Notes: generated by a model not told the origin, from the letters alone. A stretch of 64,000 bases of DNA from Bradyrhizobium genosp. SA-3 (GCF_004212635.1 NZ_PSRT01000011.1:29575-93574); one strand, 5' to 3'; positions 37,351-46,899 are shown, numbered from the stretch's first letter. Numbers and translations are program-made.

Positions 37351-38217
37351 ATGGCTACCATCGGCACCTTCACCGAAAGCGCTCGGCAATCCCGAAACGG
37401 CCCTCGAGCAGCGCGCCGAACGCTCGAAATGGCCCAGCATGCCGTCACGGCAGACGATGCCGACGTCTATCTGTCATTCGCCGCTGAACTCGCAGATTCG
37501 GTCAGGCCCATCGTGCTGTCTTATTTCCGCACTCCGCTGGACGTCGCGGCCAAATCCGACGCCAGTCCGGTGACGATTGCCGATCGAGCCGTCGAGCTGC
37601 GTCTGAGGGAAAGGATCGAGGCGCGCTTTCCGGAGCATGGCATCATCGGCGAGGAGATCGGAAACAAGCCAGGTGGCGCTTTCACCTGGATCGTCGACCC
37701 GATCGACGGCACCAAGAGCTTCATCAGCGGCTTTCCCCTGTTCGGCACGCTGATCGCGTTGACCTATCAGCAGCAACCATTCTGCGGCCTGATCGACGTC
37801 CCCTTTTCGGGCGAGCGGTCGATGGCGAAGCCCGGCGTAGCGCGGTTCGGCGATGGATTGGCACGGACCAGCGCATGCGAGAGCGTCGCCGACGCACGCT
37901 TCTACACCACATCGCCTGACATGTTCCGCAAAGGCGAGATGGAGTCATTCGAGCGGCTGTCGCGAGCTGCGCGGATGCGCCGTTTCGGCGGCGATTGCTA
38001 CGTCTATGGCCTGCTTGCGTCGGGACACTGCGACATCGTTCTCGAAACGGGGCTTCAGCCATATGACTACATGGCGCTGGTGCCGATCGTGCAGGGCGCC
38101 GGCGGCTGCATCACCGATTGGGAGGGATGCCCGCTCTCGATTCACTCGGAAGGGTGCATCTTGGCAACCGCAACGCCGCGGCTTCATGCCGAAGCGCTCG
38201 CCTTGATCCGGGGATAA
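37351..38217 (+). CDS. hisN: Histidinol-phosphatase, inositol-monophosphatase family (HisN)
   Basis: A Mg-dependent phosphatase of the IMPase fold, most like HisN, which makes histidinol from histidinol phosphate. Metal ligands are visible in GIIGEEIG and WIVDPIDGTKSFI, and the C-terminal motif is LQPYDYMALVPIVQGAGG. The ATG at 37351 gives 288 residues with a weak AGGGAA site; an ATG at 37432 gives 261 residues, nearer the family length. It is intact although surrounded by debris, and no other his gene is present, so it is either a dispersed his gene or an extra copy. Confidence 0.87.
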   Translation: MATIGTFTESARQSRNGPRAARRTLEMAQHAVTADDADVYLSFAAELADSVRPIVLSYFRTPLDVAAKSDASPVTIADRAVELRLRERIEARFPEHGIIGEEIGNKPGGAFTWIVDPIDGTKSFISGFPLFGTLIALTYQQQPFCGLIDVPFSGERSMAKPGVARFGDGLARTSACESVADARFYTTSPDMFRKGEMESFERLSRAARMRRFGGDCYVYGLLASGHCDIVLETGLQPYDYMALVPIVQGAGGCITDWEGCPLSIHSEGCILATATPRLHAEALALIRG

Positions 38218-38226
38218 CCACCGATC

Positions 38227-38322
38227 ATGCCCTACAGGACAACCATCGGAGGGACGGTCTTCGTAAACCTGATCCAGCTCATCAAGTTCTACAAGGAAAA
38301 CCCCAAACTGCTGAAGCGTTGA
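38227..38322 (+). CDS. Possible 31-residue micro-ORF after hisN
   Basis: The peptide begins MPYRTTIGGTVFVNLIQLIK and ends in a basic helix. It starts nine bases after hisN, without a clear ribosome binding site. It could be a fragment of a larger lost protein. Confidence 0.25.
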   Translation: MPYRTTIGGTVFVNLIQLIKFYKENPKLLKR

Positions 38323-38787
38323 TCCTGCGGCCTACGCCGCATGGTTACAGACTATCATGCCCAGAGGACGAAGCCGAAGACGTGATGCGCGACGCTGTAG
38401 CCGAGCGCGTGGCCTCGCAGGACGCGAGGCGTAGCATCGATGCGGCTCAGCGCGATCAGATGAGGGCGTAGCCGCCACCGACCAACGACGAGGTTGGCGT
38501 AGTTCAGCGCTGACCAGGACGCTCTTCGCCAATTGGCGATTGGCTCGGTTCCGGGATTCCCTTATTGCCGACGATATCGAGCGAGCCATAGCCGCTTGCG
38601 ACGGAGAAAGCCGTGTCCACAGGCATCGTCGCTGTTTGGACGTACGCATCCGGTCAAGCTCCGCCCGCGGACAGCACGATGTGAAACACATTGCGACCGG
38701 CGCTATCCCCCCGGTACCAACGGTGCGGTAAACCGACCATGGTCATGGCGTCACCGGTGCCTTCCATCGCATGAAGGCCCCGAAGCA
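38323..38787. other. Gap with unclear content
   Basis: Frames on both strands look like noise; nothing recognised. Confidence 0.35.
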
Positions 38788-39237
38788 TTAGGATAGAATA
38801 GTTTCACTCGTATCACTGGAGGCGGCGATCTGCTGGGCGAGCATGATACCCCGCGCCATCTCGTCGTCCCGGTAGACAAAGTCGCGGGCCTCGTCGGCCA
38901 CCGTTACGAAAATCGCTGCGATCAGTTCCGGTTCCGGCGGCAGCGGGATATATTCCTTGGCGCCGGCACGGATCGCCGCGGCCGCGGCGCGGGCGTCGTT
39001 GGTGATGCCGCAGGCGACGATCGGCACGTAAATGTGCTCGGCTTCCAGCCGCATTACGAGGTCGCGGATGTCGAGCCCGACGTCGACCAAGAGCAGGTCG
39101 GCACCCTCGCCGCCGCGCAAAACCCGCATCGCCAGTTCATAATCCTCGGTCTGGGTAACGGTCGCGCCATTGTCGATGGCGATCTTGGTGGCTGTCGTGA
39201 GCTGGCCCTTCAAGGTGCCGACAATAAGAAGCCGCAT
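38788..39237 (-). pseudogene. flbD: Truncated FlbD, receiver domain only
   Basis: The first 142 or so residues are those of FlbD, the sigma-54-dependent regulator of flagellar genes: MRLLIVGTLKGQLTTATKIA, LLLVDVGLDIRDLVMRLEAE, RAGAKEYIPLPPEPELI and VYRDDEMARGIMLAQQIA. The AAA+ and DNA-binding domains, about 300 residues, are absent; the frame ends seven residues after the point where homology should continue. This is a partial copy, so the strain must have an intact flbD elsewhere. As an expressed lone receiver it could still interfere with partners. Confidence 0.8.
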
Positions 39238-39667
39238 GCTATTATCCTATATGTCTGTTCGCGTCGTCCACGACGCGAGTCTATGAAACGTCACAATATG
39301 CTTTGCATTGTCATGATGACGCCGAGCTTATCTTTCAGCACCACCTCGACGCCACTAGGCGGTGATTCCTCAGTCAATCTACGTATGGTTGCTGAGTACC
39401 GGCCGCGGGTCAAGCTCAAATCTGCACTGTGCGGTGCGCCCGGAGCACCACTTCTATTGGAGTATCAATCGGCGTCCCAAAATTGCAGGCCGAATGACAC
39501 GGCATAAACGGCTTAACGACGTCGATACGAAGACGGATTGGCGAGCTGGGCGGGCTCCTTGTAGTGATCCAGAAGTATCACCAGCTCCCCTCTTCAATTC
39601 GAATTTCTTCGATTTTCACGAGGGATGGATATATGTCCTCGGCGTGGGAGTTGTCGTCGCAATGAGC
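39238..39667. other. Gap with possible gene tail
   Basis: A plus frame ends NFFDFHEGWIYVLGVGVVVA at 39673, which looks like the membrane end of a lost protein. Nothing else is seen. Confidence 0.3.
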
Positions 39668-39856
39668 TTATAAAGTCAACGGCGGGCCGCAATCCGCGCC
39701 CGCTACACTCATTCGCGAGGCCGCGTGCGATCCATCCAAAAAAGATACCGATGTAGCGGAAACGAAGACGGCTAAAGCAAGCGCCACTCGTCCGGCCAGC
39801 AAGAAGCCCATGACGCCTCCTGAGTGTGCTCCTATGGCCATGACAGCCAACAGCAC
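39668..39856 (-). CDS. Small membrane or exported protein, 62 residues
   Basis: A hydrophobic N-terminal half (GGVMGFLLAGRVALALAVFV) is followed by a short polar tail containing FLDGSHAASRM. It begins at GTG 39856 or ATG 39841. The DNA for the tail is repeated imperfectly at about 44396-44440, where it is out of context. No function known. Confidence 0.35.
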   Translation of the reverse strand: MLLAVMAIGAHSGGVMGFLLAGRVALALAVFVSATSVSFLDGSHAASRMSVAGADCGPPLTL

Positions 39857-40018
39857 AGGATAAAATTGCTCATTATCACTCTCACCCGGGTGAGATTACT
39901 CCGTATCGCTCGTCCGGCTCTCGGCTCTTTTCTTCACGCGGCGGACCAATCGGATTGGAGGGGACTGTATTCGCTCATTGTGCAAGGGCCTCCACTTTGG
40001 CTGACCGTCCAACAAATA

Positions 40019-40094
40019 CCCCGCCCCATGGAGGCTCCATGGAGCCAAGGGCGGGGCCGCTCCGCCTGCCCCACAAGGGCGGGGAGCCACGCTG
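40019..40094. repeat. GC-rich double-hairpin element, copy A
   Basis: CCCCGCCC (from 40019) pairs with GGGCGGGG (40049-40056), and a second stem runs from GCTCCGCCTGCCCC to GGGCGGGGAGC (about 40059-40087), followed by CACGCTGC. Copy B at 44573 has the same two-stem layout with changed but compensated stems. Confidence 0.55.
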
Positions 40095-40149
40095 CCGCGA
40101 ACCGCGCGCTACTATGCAACGCCCGGCTTGTTAGGGCGCGTACTCATCT

Positions 40150-41507
40150 GTGGACGCCCCGCCGGATGCAAGCGGTATTTTAGAGGAAGATTGGCACGTA
40201 GTCGGATGCTGCCATCTGTCCGGCCTCTGATGCAGCGATGGAGCTGCGGGCCTGTATGGGAGTTCGCGGACCGGAACCAAATCATAAATGTGTGCTCCAG
40301 GCACGATGAGTACATCTGGTTCTTCCAGCCCCGTCTCGCCGACTGTTGCGCCATACTCTCCTTCGACCGACTGCACCTGCGACGACCTCAGGCCCGCCAG
40401 GCTCACGCCTTGGCGGCGACCGGAGCTCTGTAGTTTTCCTGCTTTACAAGTAGCGCCCAGACGATCCGCGCCATCTTGTTGGCGAGCGCCACCGTTACCA
40501 GCATGCGCGGTTTGCGAGCCAGCATCTGTTCGAGCCACGACCCCTTTGGCGCGCCCCGTTTGCTTGCCTGCTGCACTACGGCGCTGCTGCCGATGATGAG
40601 GAGGCGCCTGAGCGTGCGTTCGCCCATTTTGGATGTCCCGCCGAGCTTCTGCTTGCCGCCCGTAGATCTTTGAAGGGGCGTGAGACCGAGCCAGGCCGCG
40701 AAGTCACGACCTTTGGCAAAAGTCTCGGCCGGCGGTGCTAGAGCGGCGATCGCGGTGGCGGAGATCGGGCCGATGCCAGGAACGGTCATCAGCCTGCGCG
40801 ATACTTCGTCCTCGCGAGCGCATCGCGCGATCTCTTTGTCGAGATCTGCGATCTTGCCGTTGAGGCCGGCGAACAGGTCTAACATCAATCGGAATATGGT
40901 GTGGGCCGCTTCGGGAAGCGAGCTGGTCATCGCTTCTACCTCGATCAGATCAGCAAGCGTCGCCACATGCGACGGCCCCTTGGGTGCAATCCAACCATAT
41001 TCAGTGAGGTGCCCCCGGATCGCGTTGATGAGCTGGGTTCGCTGCCGCACTAACAGATCACGGGTCCGAAACACCAGGCCCGCCGCCTGTTGCTGTTCGC
41101 TCTTCACGGCCACGAACCGCATGCTCGGCCGCTGCGCCGCTTCGCATATCGCTTCGGCATCGATCGCATCGTTCTTTTGCCGCTTCACGAATGGTTTTAC
41201 ATAGGCGGGCGGGATCAGCCGAACTTCATGGCCAAGCTGGGTCAGCTGACGAGCCCAGTGATGTGCTCCACCACATGCTTCCAGCGCTACCGTGCAACTC
41301 GGCTGCGCCGCGAAGAAATCCAGCAGCTTTCCTCGGCTGATCCGCTTGCTGAACATCGCTCGACCCCGCCCATCCGCTCCGTGAACGTGAAAAACGTGCT
41401 TGGCGATATCCAGACCGATTGTGATAACTTCTGACACGGACGCCTCCCTTAAGTGGTGCTCAACACCTCCACTTTGGCACATCGATGCGGTCGGGCGGGG
41501 CGTCCAC
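40150..41507 (-). mobile_element. IS110-family element of the IS1111 type
   Basis: The transposase gene is bounded by a perfect 14-base inverted repeat: GTGGACGCCCCGCC at 40150-40163 and GGCGGGGCGTCCAC at 41494-41507. Subterminal inverted repeats mark the IS1111 group, so the true ends may lie a few bases outside. The element is about 1.36 kb and appears intact. Confidence 0.75.
40403..41437 (-). CDS. IS110-family (IS1111 group) transposase
   Basis: A 344-residue DEDD transposase. The N-terminal RuvC-like domain has ITIGLDIAKHVFHVHGAD, ALEACGGAHHWARQL and KNDAIDAEAICEAA; the C-terminal domain has MTVPGIGPISATAIAAL and LGLTPLQRSTGGK. I start at the GTG at 41437, behind a strong GGGAGG; the frame runs on to 41755 but that part is not conserved. 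No frameshift is seen, so it is probably active. Confidence 0.93.
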   Translation of the reverse strand: MSEVITIGLDIAKHVFHVHGADGRGRAMFSKRISRGKLLDFFAAQPSCTVALEACGGAHHWARQLTQLGHEVRLIPPAYVKPFVKRQKNDAIDAEAICEAAQRPSMRFVAVKSEQQQAAGLVFRTRDLLVRQRTQLINAIRGHLTEYGWIAPKGPSHVATLADLIEVEAMTSSLPEAAHTIFRLMLDLFAGLNGKIADLDKEIARCAREDEVSRRLMTVPGIGPISATAIAALAPPAETFAKGRDFAAWLGLTPLQRSTGGKQKLGGTSKMGERTLRRLLIIGSSAVVQQASKRGAPKGSWLEQMLARKPRMLVTVALANKMARIVWALLVKQENYRAPVAAKA

Positions 41508-41633
41508 CCCATCATAAATCTTCGTCGATGCCGGCTTCGCTCTGGTACCCGCCGCCTTTGTGCAACCGCAGCAAATGACGCGATGAGCCACTTGGTGACC
41601 TCACTGGCTTCCGAACTGTGTCTCATCATGAGG

Positions 41634-41903
41634 CTACAATTGCTCGACCTGTTCGCGCAAATGGGAGAGGTGCCGTATAAGCGCCGCCAGCTTCTGCTCG
41701 AAATCATCCTTGATCGGTCCGGCCGGCAGTCGGTCGCGAATTTTGTCGGCGCCAATCAGGGCTGTCTGGAGATGGCCCACGGCGGTCCACAGCCTCGCTT
41801 TCGTGAGTCTGTCCAGTGCCTCCGCGAGAACGCGCTCACCTTCTTGGACCTCGAACGGTAATAGCGGCCGACCAGCTGGCTTGAAATGAACGACCGTCCC
41901 CAT
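41634..41903 (-). CDS. Helical protein of unknown function, 89 residues
   Basis: MGTVVHFKPAGRPLLPFEVQ is followed by long helices (RVLADALDRLTKARLW-like and FEQKLAALIRHLSHLREQ). GGAGAT stands upstream of the ATG. It lies just beyond the MCP gene end on the same strand. Small cytoplasmic protein; no function known. Confidence 0.65.
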   Translation of the reverse strand: MGTVVHFKPAGRPLLPFEVQEGERVLAEALDRLTKARLWTAVGHLQTALIGADKIRDRLPAGPIKDDFEQKLAALIRHLSHLREQVEQL

Positions 41904-41979
41904 GGCTATCTCCAGATCTATTTTGGATTGCGGCGTGATTGTTGAATATGCGGCACTGGAAATGGCTCGAAATGCGCGC

Positions 41980-43662
41980 TTAAGCGGCCTGGATGGCAGA
42001 GAGAAATCTCTGGACTTCGTGTTCCAAGCGACTGCGTTCTCTCGTGAGAGACTGCGCGGACGATAGCACCTGCGAGGATGCTGATCCTGCCTCGACTGCG
42101 CCCTGTTTTACTTCAGTTATGTTCGAAGCGACTTGTACCGTTCCCCGGGCGGCATGCTGCAAGCTGCGCGAAATTTCTCCGGTCGTATTGGCCTGCTCTT
42201 CCACGGCAGCGGCAATTGCGGCCGTAATCGCCGAGATGCGATCTATTGTTGTGCTGATATGTTTGATCGCGTCGGCGGATTCCTGCGTTGCGATTTGTAT
42301 CTCGCTGATCTGCTCGCTTATCTCGCTGGTCGCCCGCGCGGTCTGGCCGGCGAGGGCTTTAACTTCGGAAGCAACGACCGCAAAGCCCCTGCCGGATTCT
42401 CCAGCCCGCGCCGCTTCTATCGTCGCGTTCAGAGCCAACAGGTTGGTTTGCCCTGCGATGGTCGTGATAAGGCTGACAACATCGCCTATGCGCGTTGCTG
42501 CCGCGGACAATTTGTTGATCCGATGATTGGTTTCTGCAGCCTGACGAACCGCTTCGCTCGCGACTTTAGTCGATGCCTCAACCTGTCGGCCGATCTCGCT
42601 AACGGACGATGTCATCTCCTCAGTAGCGGACGCAACAGTCTGAACGTTGAGAGATGCTTCTTCGGAGGCCGCGGCCACTGTTGCCGAAATATGCAGGGCT
42701 GTATCAGCAGTCTTAGATAGAGTCTCTGCGGCCGCTTCCAGTTCGCCGGAGGAGGTGGATAGCGCGGCGACGAGTTCGCCGATCATTGATCGGAAGCCGC
42801 CAGTAATCTGGTCAATCCGCTGACCGCGTAAGATCTTAGCCTCGGCCTCTGCTGCGGCAAGCTTGTCCGCGGCTTGCTTTGCGATGAGGGACTCTTTGAA
42901 GACCTGCAGGGCAGCGGCCATTTGGCCGATCTCGGTATGCTTGGCCCGGCTATGGACCGCCACGGTAACATCGCCGTTGGCCAATGCCCGCATCGGCGCA
43001 ATGATGGATCTAATCCCCATTGAGATGTCGCGCAACAGCAATAGGCCGACGATAGAACTGAGTACCAAGGTGAGGACAAGAGTCCCAACAATGAGAGCAA
43101 ACGCGAAGGCATAGGTCTGCTCAGCACTTTGACCGGCGGCCGCTGCACGCTTGTTGTTGATGTCCATTGCCTTCAGCAGGGCCTGTCCGCTGTCCTGACG
43201 CAGCGGTTGCATTTGATGAACGATCAGATCGCTGGCTGTGGCAATATCATTCCTGCGGGACGCAGAGAGCACGTCTGGAACTTGCGCGACATACGCGCTC
43301 CAGAGTTGTTGGAAGTCCGTGTAAAGCTTGCGCTCTTCCGGAGAGGAGAGCAGCAGCTCGTAGGCGGCGCCCTCCTTTTCGATGTCGCGCGTCAGGTCGG
43401 CAAGAAGCTTCTCGGCTGAGGCTTTCTTCGCGGAGTCGGATTCCAGAATGTGATCCCGCACGACGCTGCCATATCGGATGGTGTAGGCTCTGAGGTTACC
43501 GAGCAGGCGGACCGCGGGCAGCCAACGGGATTGGAACTCAGCGACGCCCCCCTGGATGAGCCGCATGTTGCTGATGGCGAGCAGGCCAGTGCCGCCGAAC
43601 ACGAGAAGGAGCAAAGAAATAACGACGACGAGTTTGCTCCTGATCGAATAGCGCGAAAGCAT
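41980..43662 (-). CDS. Methyl-accepting chemotaxis protein
   Basis: A 560-residue transmembrane chemoreceptor. The first transmembrane helix ([20 protein letters not shown]) is at residues 10 to 35, then a periplasmic four-helix-bundle ligand domain of about 150 residues, the second helix ([20 protein letters not shown]), a HAMP domain and the signalling domain with the hairpin tip [20 protein letters not shown]. It should feed CheA and CheW. AGGAG lies upstream of the ATG at 43662; an ATG at 43695 would add 11 residues. There is no che gene nearby. The protein appears intact. Confidence 0.92.
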   Translation of the reverse strand: MLSRYSIRSKLVVVISLLLLVFGGTGLLAISNMRLIQGGVAEFQSRWLPAVRLLGNLRAYTIRYGSVVRDHILESDSAKKASAEKLLADLTRDIEKEGAAYELLLSSPEERKLYTDFQQLWSAYVAQVPDVLSASRRNDIATASDLIVHQMQPLRQDSGQALLKAMDINNKRAAAAGQSAEQTYAFAFALIVGTLVLTLVLSSIVGLLLLRDISMGIRSIIAPMRALANGDVTVAVHSRAKHTEIGQMAAALQVFKESLIAKQAADKLAAAEAEAKILRGQRIDQITGGFRSMIGELVAALSTSSGELEAAAETLSKTADTALHISATVAAASEEASLNVQTVASATEEMTSSVSEIGRQVEASTKVASEAVRQAAETNHRINKLSAAATRIGDVVSLITTIAGQTNLLALNATIEAARAGESGRGFAVVASEVKALAGQTARATSEISEQISEIQIATQESADAIKHISTTIDRISAITAAIAAAVEEQANTTGEISRSLQHAARGTVQVASNITEVKQGAVEAGSASSQVLSSAQSLTRERSRLEHEVQRFLSAIQAA

Positions 43663-44008
43663 GGCAAGGGACTCCTGCGAAATGAGCGACAGCACAAATG
43701 GAAAATATTGGAAGACGATGTTTCCTAAACGTCGTCATGCTGCAGGCCATCCAGTAAATTTTTTACCAAGATTTAGTTGAAATGTTTGTTACAGCAATCA
43801 TTGATTGCACATCTTTTGCGCAAGTCGGGCTAGGATTTAGGCTGTTTGGAAATCCCTGGAGCCTGCGTAGCAGCGGACATCGCGCATCGATGGAATCGGG
43901 CGGATTCATGGGCGTTTCCACCGTGAGCGATGACCGCGGCCAGGCCAGGACGTTGCGTTTGGCCGGCCCCCTGTGATTCAAAATCGCCGCGCACTGGGGG
44001 CTCGAATC

Positions 44009-44056
44009 ATGCGCTACGAACTCGCCGACCATGAATGGATCGCCATAAAGCCCCTG
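44009..44056 (+). mobile_element. Remnant of an IS5-family element, first codons of the transposase
   Basis: MRYELADHEWIAIKPL is the typical start of IS5-group (IS427-like) transposases in rhizobia, preceded by an end-like sequence (GGGGGCTCGAATC). Homology stops abruptly at 44056, where the broken NYN gene begins in the opposite direction. An IS insertion followed by deletion is the simplest history. Confidence 0.65.
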
Positions 44057-44378
44057 AACAGGACCATCTGGTCGATATGCTCGGCAAGCTCCATGGCGTC
44101 GACCGCCAGCTCGATATCCATGTTGCCCTTGACCTTGCGGCGGCCGCTGGCGTCGATGAATTCCTTGGTCAACTTGGTGACAACCGTGTAGCCGTTATAC
44201 CTGAGCCAATCGATGAGCGGCCTGATTGGCGAACATCCCTGTTCCTCGCAGCACCGTGCCGCGGCTCTGAAGCTCCCCGAGCAAGCGCGTGTAGGTCAAT
44301 GTCGAAGCCAAGCGCCTTGCAGGTTGCGTAAAGGTTGGCGCCGTCGATAAAGAGCGCGATTTTGTCGAATGGTGACAT
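44014..44378 (-). pseudogene. LabA/NYN-domain protein, internally deleted and truncated
   Basis: The start MSPFDKIALFIDGANLYATC is the N-terminus of LabA-like NYN (PIN-fold) putative RNases. LLGELQSRGTVLRG follows in a second frame, then a jump to GYTVVTKLTKEFIDASGRRK, KVKGNMDIELAVDAMELAEH and MVLFRG, after which the sequence runs into IS5 DNA. The segment between, and the C-terminal part with the acidic GDGDF motif, is lost. The gene is dead. Confidence 0.8.
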
Positions 44379-44572
44379 TGGCGTTTGACCGCTCCCACCA
44401 CTCATTCGCCTAGGCCGCGTGTGATCCATCAAAAAAACGGTTGAAATGAGCGCGCCGCGCCAGATCAGAAGCAATCGCTGCCATCAGCTACAACAAGACG
44501 CGCGCTTGATCAGTTCATCCCGTCATCAATGTGTCTCCTGGCCTATCCTATGCTTCCAACTAAAAATTAAGA

Positions 44573-44638
44573 GCCCTGCCTCATGGAGCATAAGGGCAGG
44601 GCCGCTCCCCGTGCTCCCCAAGGCGGGAAGCCACGCTG
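44573..44638. repeat. GC-rich double-hairpin element, copy B
   Basis: GCCCTGCC (44573-44580) pairs with GGCAGGGC (44595-44602); a second stem runs from GCTCCCCGTGC to GGCGGGAAGC (44604-44631), followed by CACGCTGC. Order and spacing match copy A at 40019. Confidence 0.5.
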
Positions 44639-44668
44639 CTGGGAAACAGCGCACCAATTCGACGTCGC

Positions 44669-44854
44669 TCAGAGACTCAGCGGGCGTTCCGATTGTCGCC
44701 CCTCGTCGCTCTTTACGACGTTGCGCAAGACAATTTCGGAAAGCTCCACAACCAGCTGTTTGAGACGCGCAATCTCTTGCTTGCAGCGCCTCAATTCGCG
44801 CTGGTCATCTGTCATCTCCGATATTCCAGGGTGGCTGCTATTGCTGTCTTTCAT
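44669..44854 (-). CDS. Small coiled-coil protein, 61 residues
   Basis: TDDQRELRRCKQEIARLKQL and VVELSEIVLRNVVKSD form one amphipathic helix with a heptad pattern. It resembles short accessory ORFs found beside IS elements in rhizobia. There is no strong ribosome binding site. Role unknown. Confidence 0.45.
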   Translation of the reverse strand: MKDSNSSHPGISEMTDDQRELRRCKQEIARLKQLVVELSEIVLRNVVKSDEGRQSERPLSL

Positions 44855-45016
44855 GTTAGGACCATCGGACCAGCGTCACCTTCCGAACAGCAAGGGATGA
44901 CTTCACCATACGACGCTAGGGTCGGACTCCAGCGACAAATACCTTAGTCCCGCGGACCGTGCTACGACAGATACAGTACGTAACGAACGAACAATTTCGT
45001 TTCTCGCCTGAGTCCG

Positions 45017-45208
45017 TCACCTCGGCGGTGCGTTTCGTACAAAAGGCATCATAAACATCACGATCGCGCCGTCGGTAACGTATAGAACGAAATCCGCATC
45101 TCCCGTGATATCGAATCCGTTGACGACCTCGGCTAACGATTTGATGGCCTTCTTGAATCTAGCGATGATATCTGAACACTCCCGCTCCATAGTTCCTAGC
45201 ACAAGCAC
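45017..45208 (-). pseudogene. Fragment resembling an Lrp/AsnC effector domain
   Basis: DIIARFKKAIKSLAEVVNGF and DITGDADFVLYVTD match the pattern of the Lrp/AsnC C-terminal ligand-binding domain. The helix-turn-helix is missing and the strand after VTD is disrupted. Weak but specific resemblance; a relic joined to the CBASS debris. Confidence 0.4.
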
Positions 45209-45442
45209 TTGAACAGGCCGTCCTGCCGCAATCGTCGAAAGCCCGCGCGAAGGTAGCGAACGTGGTTACGTAGCCCTCCACGAAGCTGATCATCGGCAAG
45301 TCCGCACGGATCGAATGCGCTAAGGCCTTGGCCGTTCCGTGACCGACCGCGCTGCCCCCGAGGTCCGCAAGGCCCGCCGGTTGAGCGGTCGACCTTCGCG
45401 ATCCAACGGCCGGCGAAGGTACACGGCGGCGTAATGTTCGCG

Positions 45443-45932
45443 GCCCAAGGAGAGCCTTGCCGGCGAGGACGACGAACGCCTCCTTGGGAGCGTTGGCCAT
45501 CAGGCACGCCAGCAGGTCGGTGCCGCCCTGCGATCGCGCCTCGACGAGAGACCACAGTTCGTCGGCGGTTTCAGGATAGCGATCGGGAGCTGGCAGAGGA
45601 TCGATAGAGACGACCGGCGTTTCCTTGAGCCACTTCGACGCGACTCCGGTCAAGTTCGTGCAGAACCTGCCAGCGTAGCCCTTGTCCGGGAATACGAAGA
45701 CCCGCCCTTCCATCAGAGCCGCGCGGCCGAGCATCGACTCGTTGGTACCCTCCGTGCCCGGCATGACTTCGACGCGAAGATCGGATCTGTTGGCCCAGTT
45801 CAGCCAGTAGAGACCGAAATCCTCGCGGAAGTCGTCGTCGTGCTGCCGAGTCTCGTTCTCGGTGAGGAGCTTGAACGCTTCGGCGAGCGCCGCCTGTACG
45901 GTCCGGACGCGATCGCCCGGCACCGGCGGCGC
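45443..45932 (-). pseudogene. Cap2-like (E2/E1, ThiF-type) remnant of a CBASS operon
   Basis: The fragment has a helix (RTVQAALAEAFKLLTENETR), then FREDFGLYWLNWANRSD, KGYAGRFCTNLTGVASKWL, PLPAPDRYPETADELWSLVE and FVVLAGKALLG. The DF..YW motif, and the LP.PP..YP-type loop before a long helix, are features I associate with the E2-like part of Cap2, the protein that conjugates the CD-NTase in type II CBASS. The E1 adenylation domain is not readable. It is fused out of frame to the end of the CD-NTase remnant, implying a deletion at the junction. Confidence 0.5.
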
Positions 45933-45933
45933 T

Positions 45934-46480
45934 GGCATCCGGCGACTTCGTGGCGTTCGCGTCCTTGAACCATTTCGTGTTGGCGAGCGGATCGGATGTC
46001 CTCCACTTGTCGCCGGCTGCGATTTCGAACCACTTCTTCTCCGCGTTCGTGATGGGATCCGTGGTGCGGTTCTCGCGGTAGACCGGCACGTCGACGTGGT
46101 AGCCTTCCTGCTTGTAGTAGACCCGCACACAGTTGTTACGGGGTTCGGACTGGTCGGCGAAACGCTTGTCCTGCAGCGCGTCGCTGACCATCTTTCTGGC
46201 GTCTTCGGGGGACTGGTCATCGCCCTGGTCGTTCTTCAGGCTGTGTTTGAAGTAGACCCCGTCATCGACGTCATAGTCGCCGCGGTCGTGCAGGATCATG
46301 GTCTTCATGGCGTAGGAGCCCTGCGCGCGCGACCCGATCGCCTTGGGGCTGCTGTTGCGCTCGAGGCCAGACTTGAGCCCGGTTGATCTTGGCCTTACCG
46401 AAGATATCGGCGCGGTCGTCCTTCGACATGCGCACAGCGGCGCGCTCGAAGCCGGACACCTGTTCGCTGCAGTCCTTCAT
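45934..46480 (-). pseudogene. DncV-like CD-NTase (cyclic-dinucleotide synthase), frameshifted and truncated
   Basis: It starts at ATG 46480 behind GGAGG (MKDCSEQVSGFERAAVRMSK). After a frameshift near 46378 the nucleotidyltransferase core is clear: AIGSRAQGSYAMKTM (GS motif), DYDVDDGVYF (the metal-binding D-x-D), YHVDVPVY (third acidic residue), and WFEIAAGDKWRTSDPLANTK, which parallels the GDRKWINSDP segment of Vibrio DncV. The C-terminal half, beyond WFKDANATKSPD, is missing. In intact CBASS this enzyme makes the cyclic nucleotide that triggers the effector during phage infection. Here it is dead. Confidence 0.85.
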
Positions 46481-46494
46481 TTCGCCACCTCCAT

Positions 46495-46857
46495 CTATAC
46501 GCCGGTCTTCGGCATCGCGGGCAGGCCCATCATCAGGGCCTTCACCATCCGTCCTTCGGGATTGTTGGGATCGTCGCAGGCGCTCTTGGCGAGATCGGCG
46601 TCGTTGCTTGCCTGCTGGATCAGGCGGCGGATGGCCTCGGGGCGCGCGTCGTCGAGCGCCAGGATCTTCATCGTGTCCGCCGGCACGTCTTTGCTCGGGA
46701 AGCGCAACCTGGTGACCGGCCGTCCCAATGCCGTCAGCGTGTTGCCGATGAAGCGCGCCATGTTGTCGAAGGCGAACTCCTGCGCGGTGATGCTGAGCCC
46801 CACGGCTTCCGCTCCCATCTTCAAGCCGAGGATCGATTGAGCAGGCAAGCAGCGCAA
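46495..46857 (-). pseudogene. Probable C-terminus of a patatin-like CBASS effector (CapV type)
   Basis: An open frame of 120 codons ends 15 bases before the CD-NTase start, the position of capV in capV-dncV-cap2-cap3 operons. ITAQEFAFDNMARFIGNTLT and KILALDDARPEAIRRLIQQA look like the C-terminal helices of patatin phospholipases, but the catalytic GxSxG and DG[GA] motifs are upstream and absent. Upstream DNA holds an unrelated small ORF, so the gene is truncated. The call relies partly on position. Confidence 0.5.
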
Positions 46858-46899
46858 GAAGCAACGGTGATGCTGTAAAGCCCCGCTTCCTGGCGTCCG

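Noticed and set aside
41473..41492. A sigma-54 promoter (TGGCAC...TGC)
   Set aside because: The spacing between GG and GC is one base short and it points into the end of the IS element.
45159..46220. One intact 353-residue gene
   Set aside because: Only about residues 97 to 260 read as protein; the beginning overlaps the CD-NTase frame and the end is out of frame.
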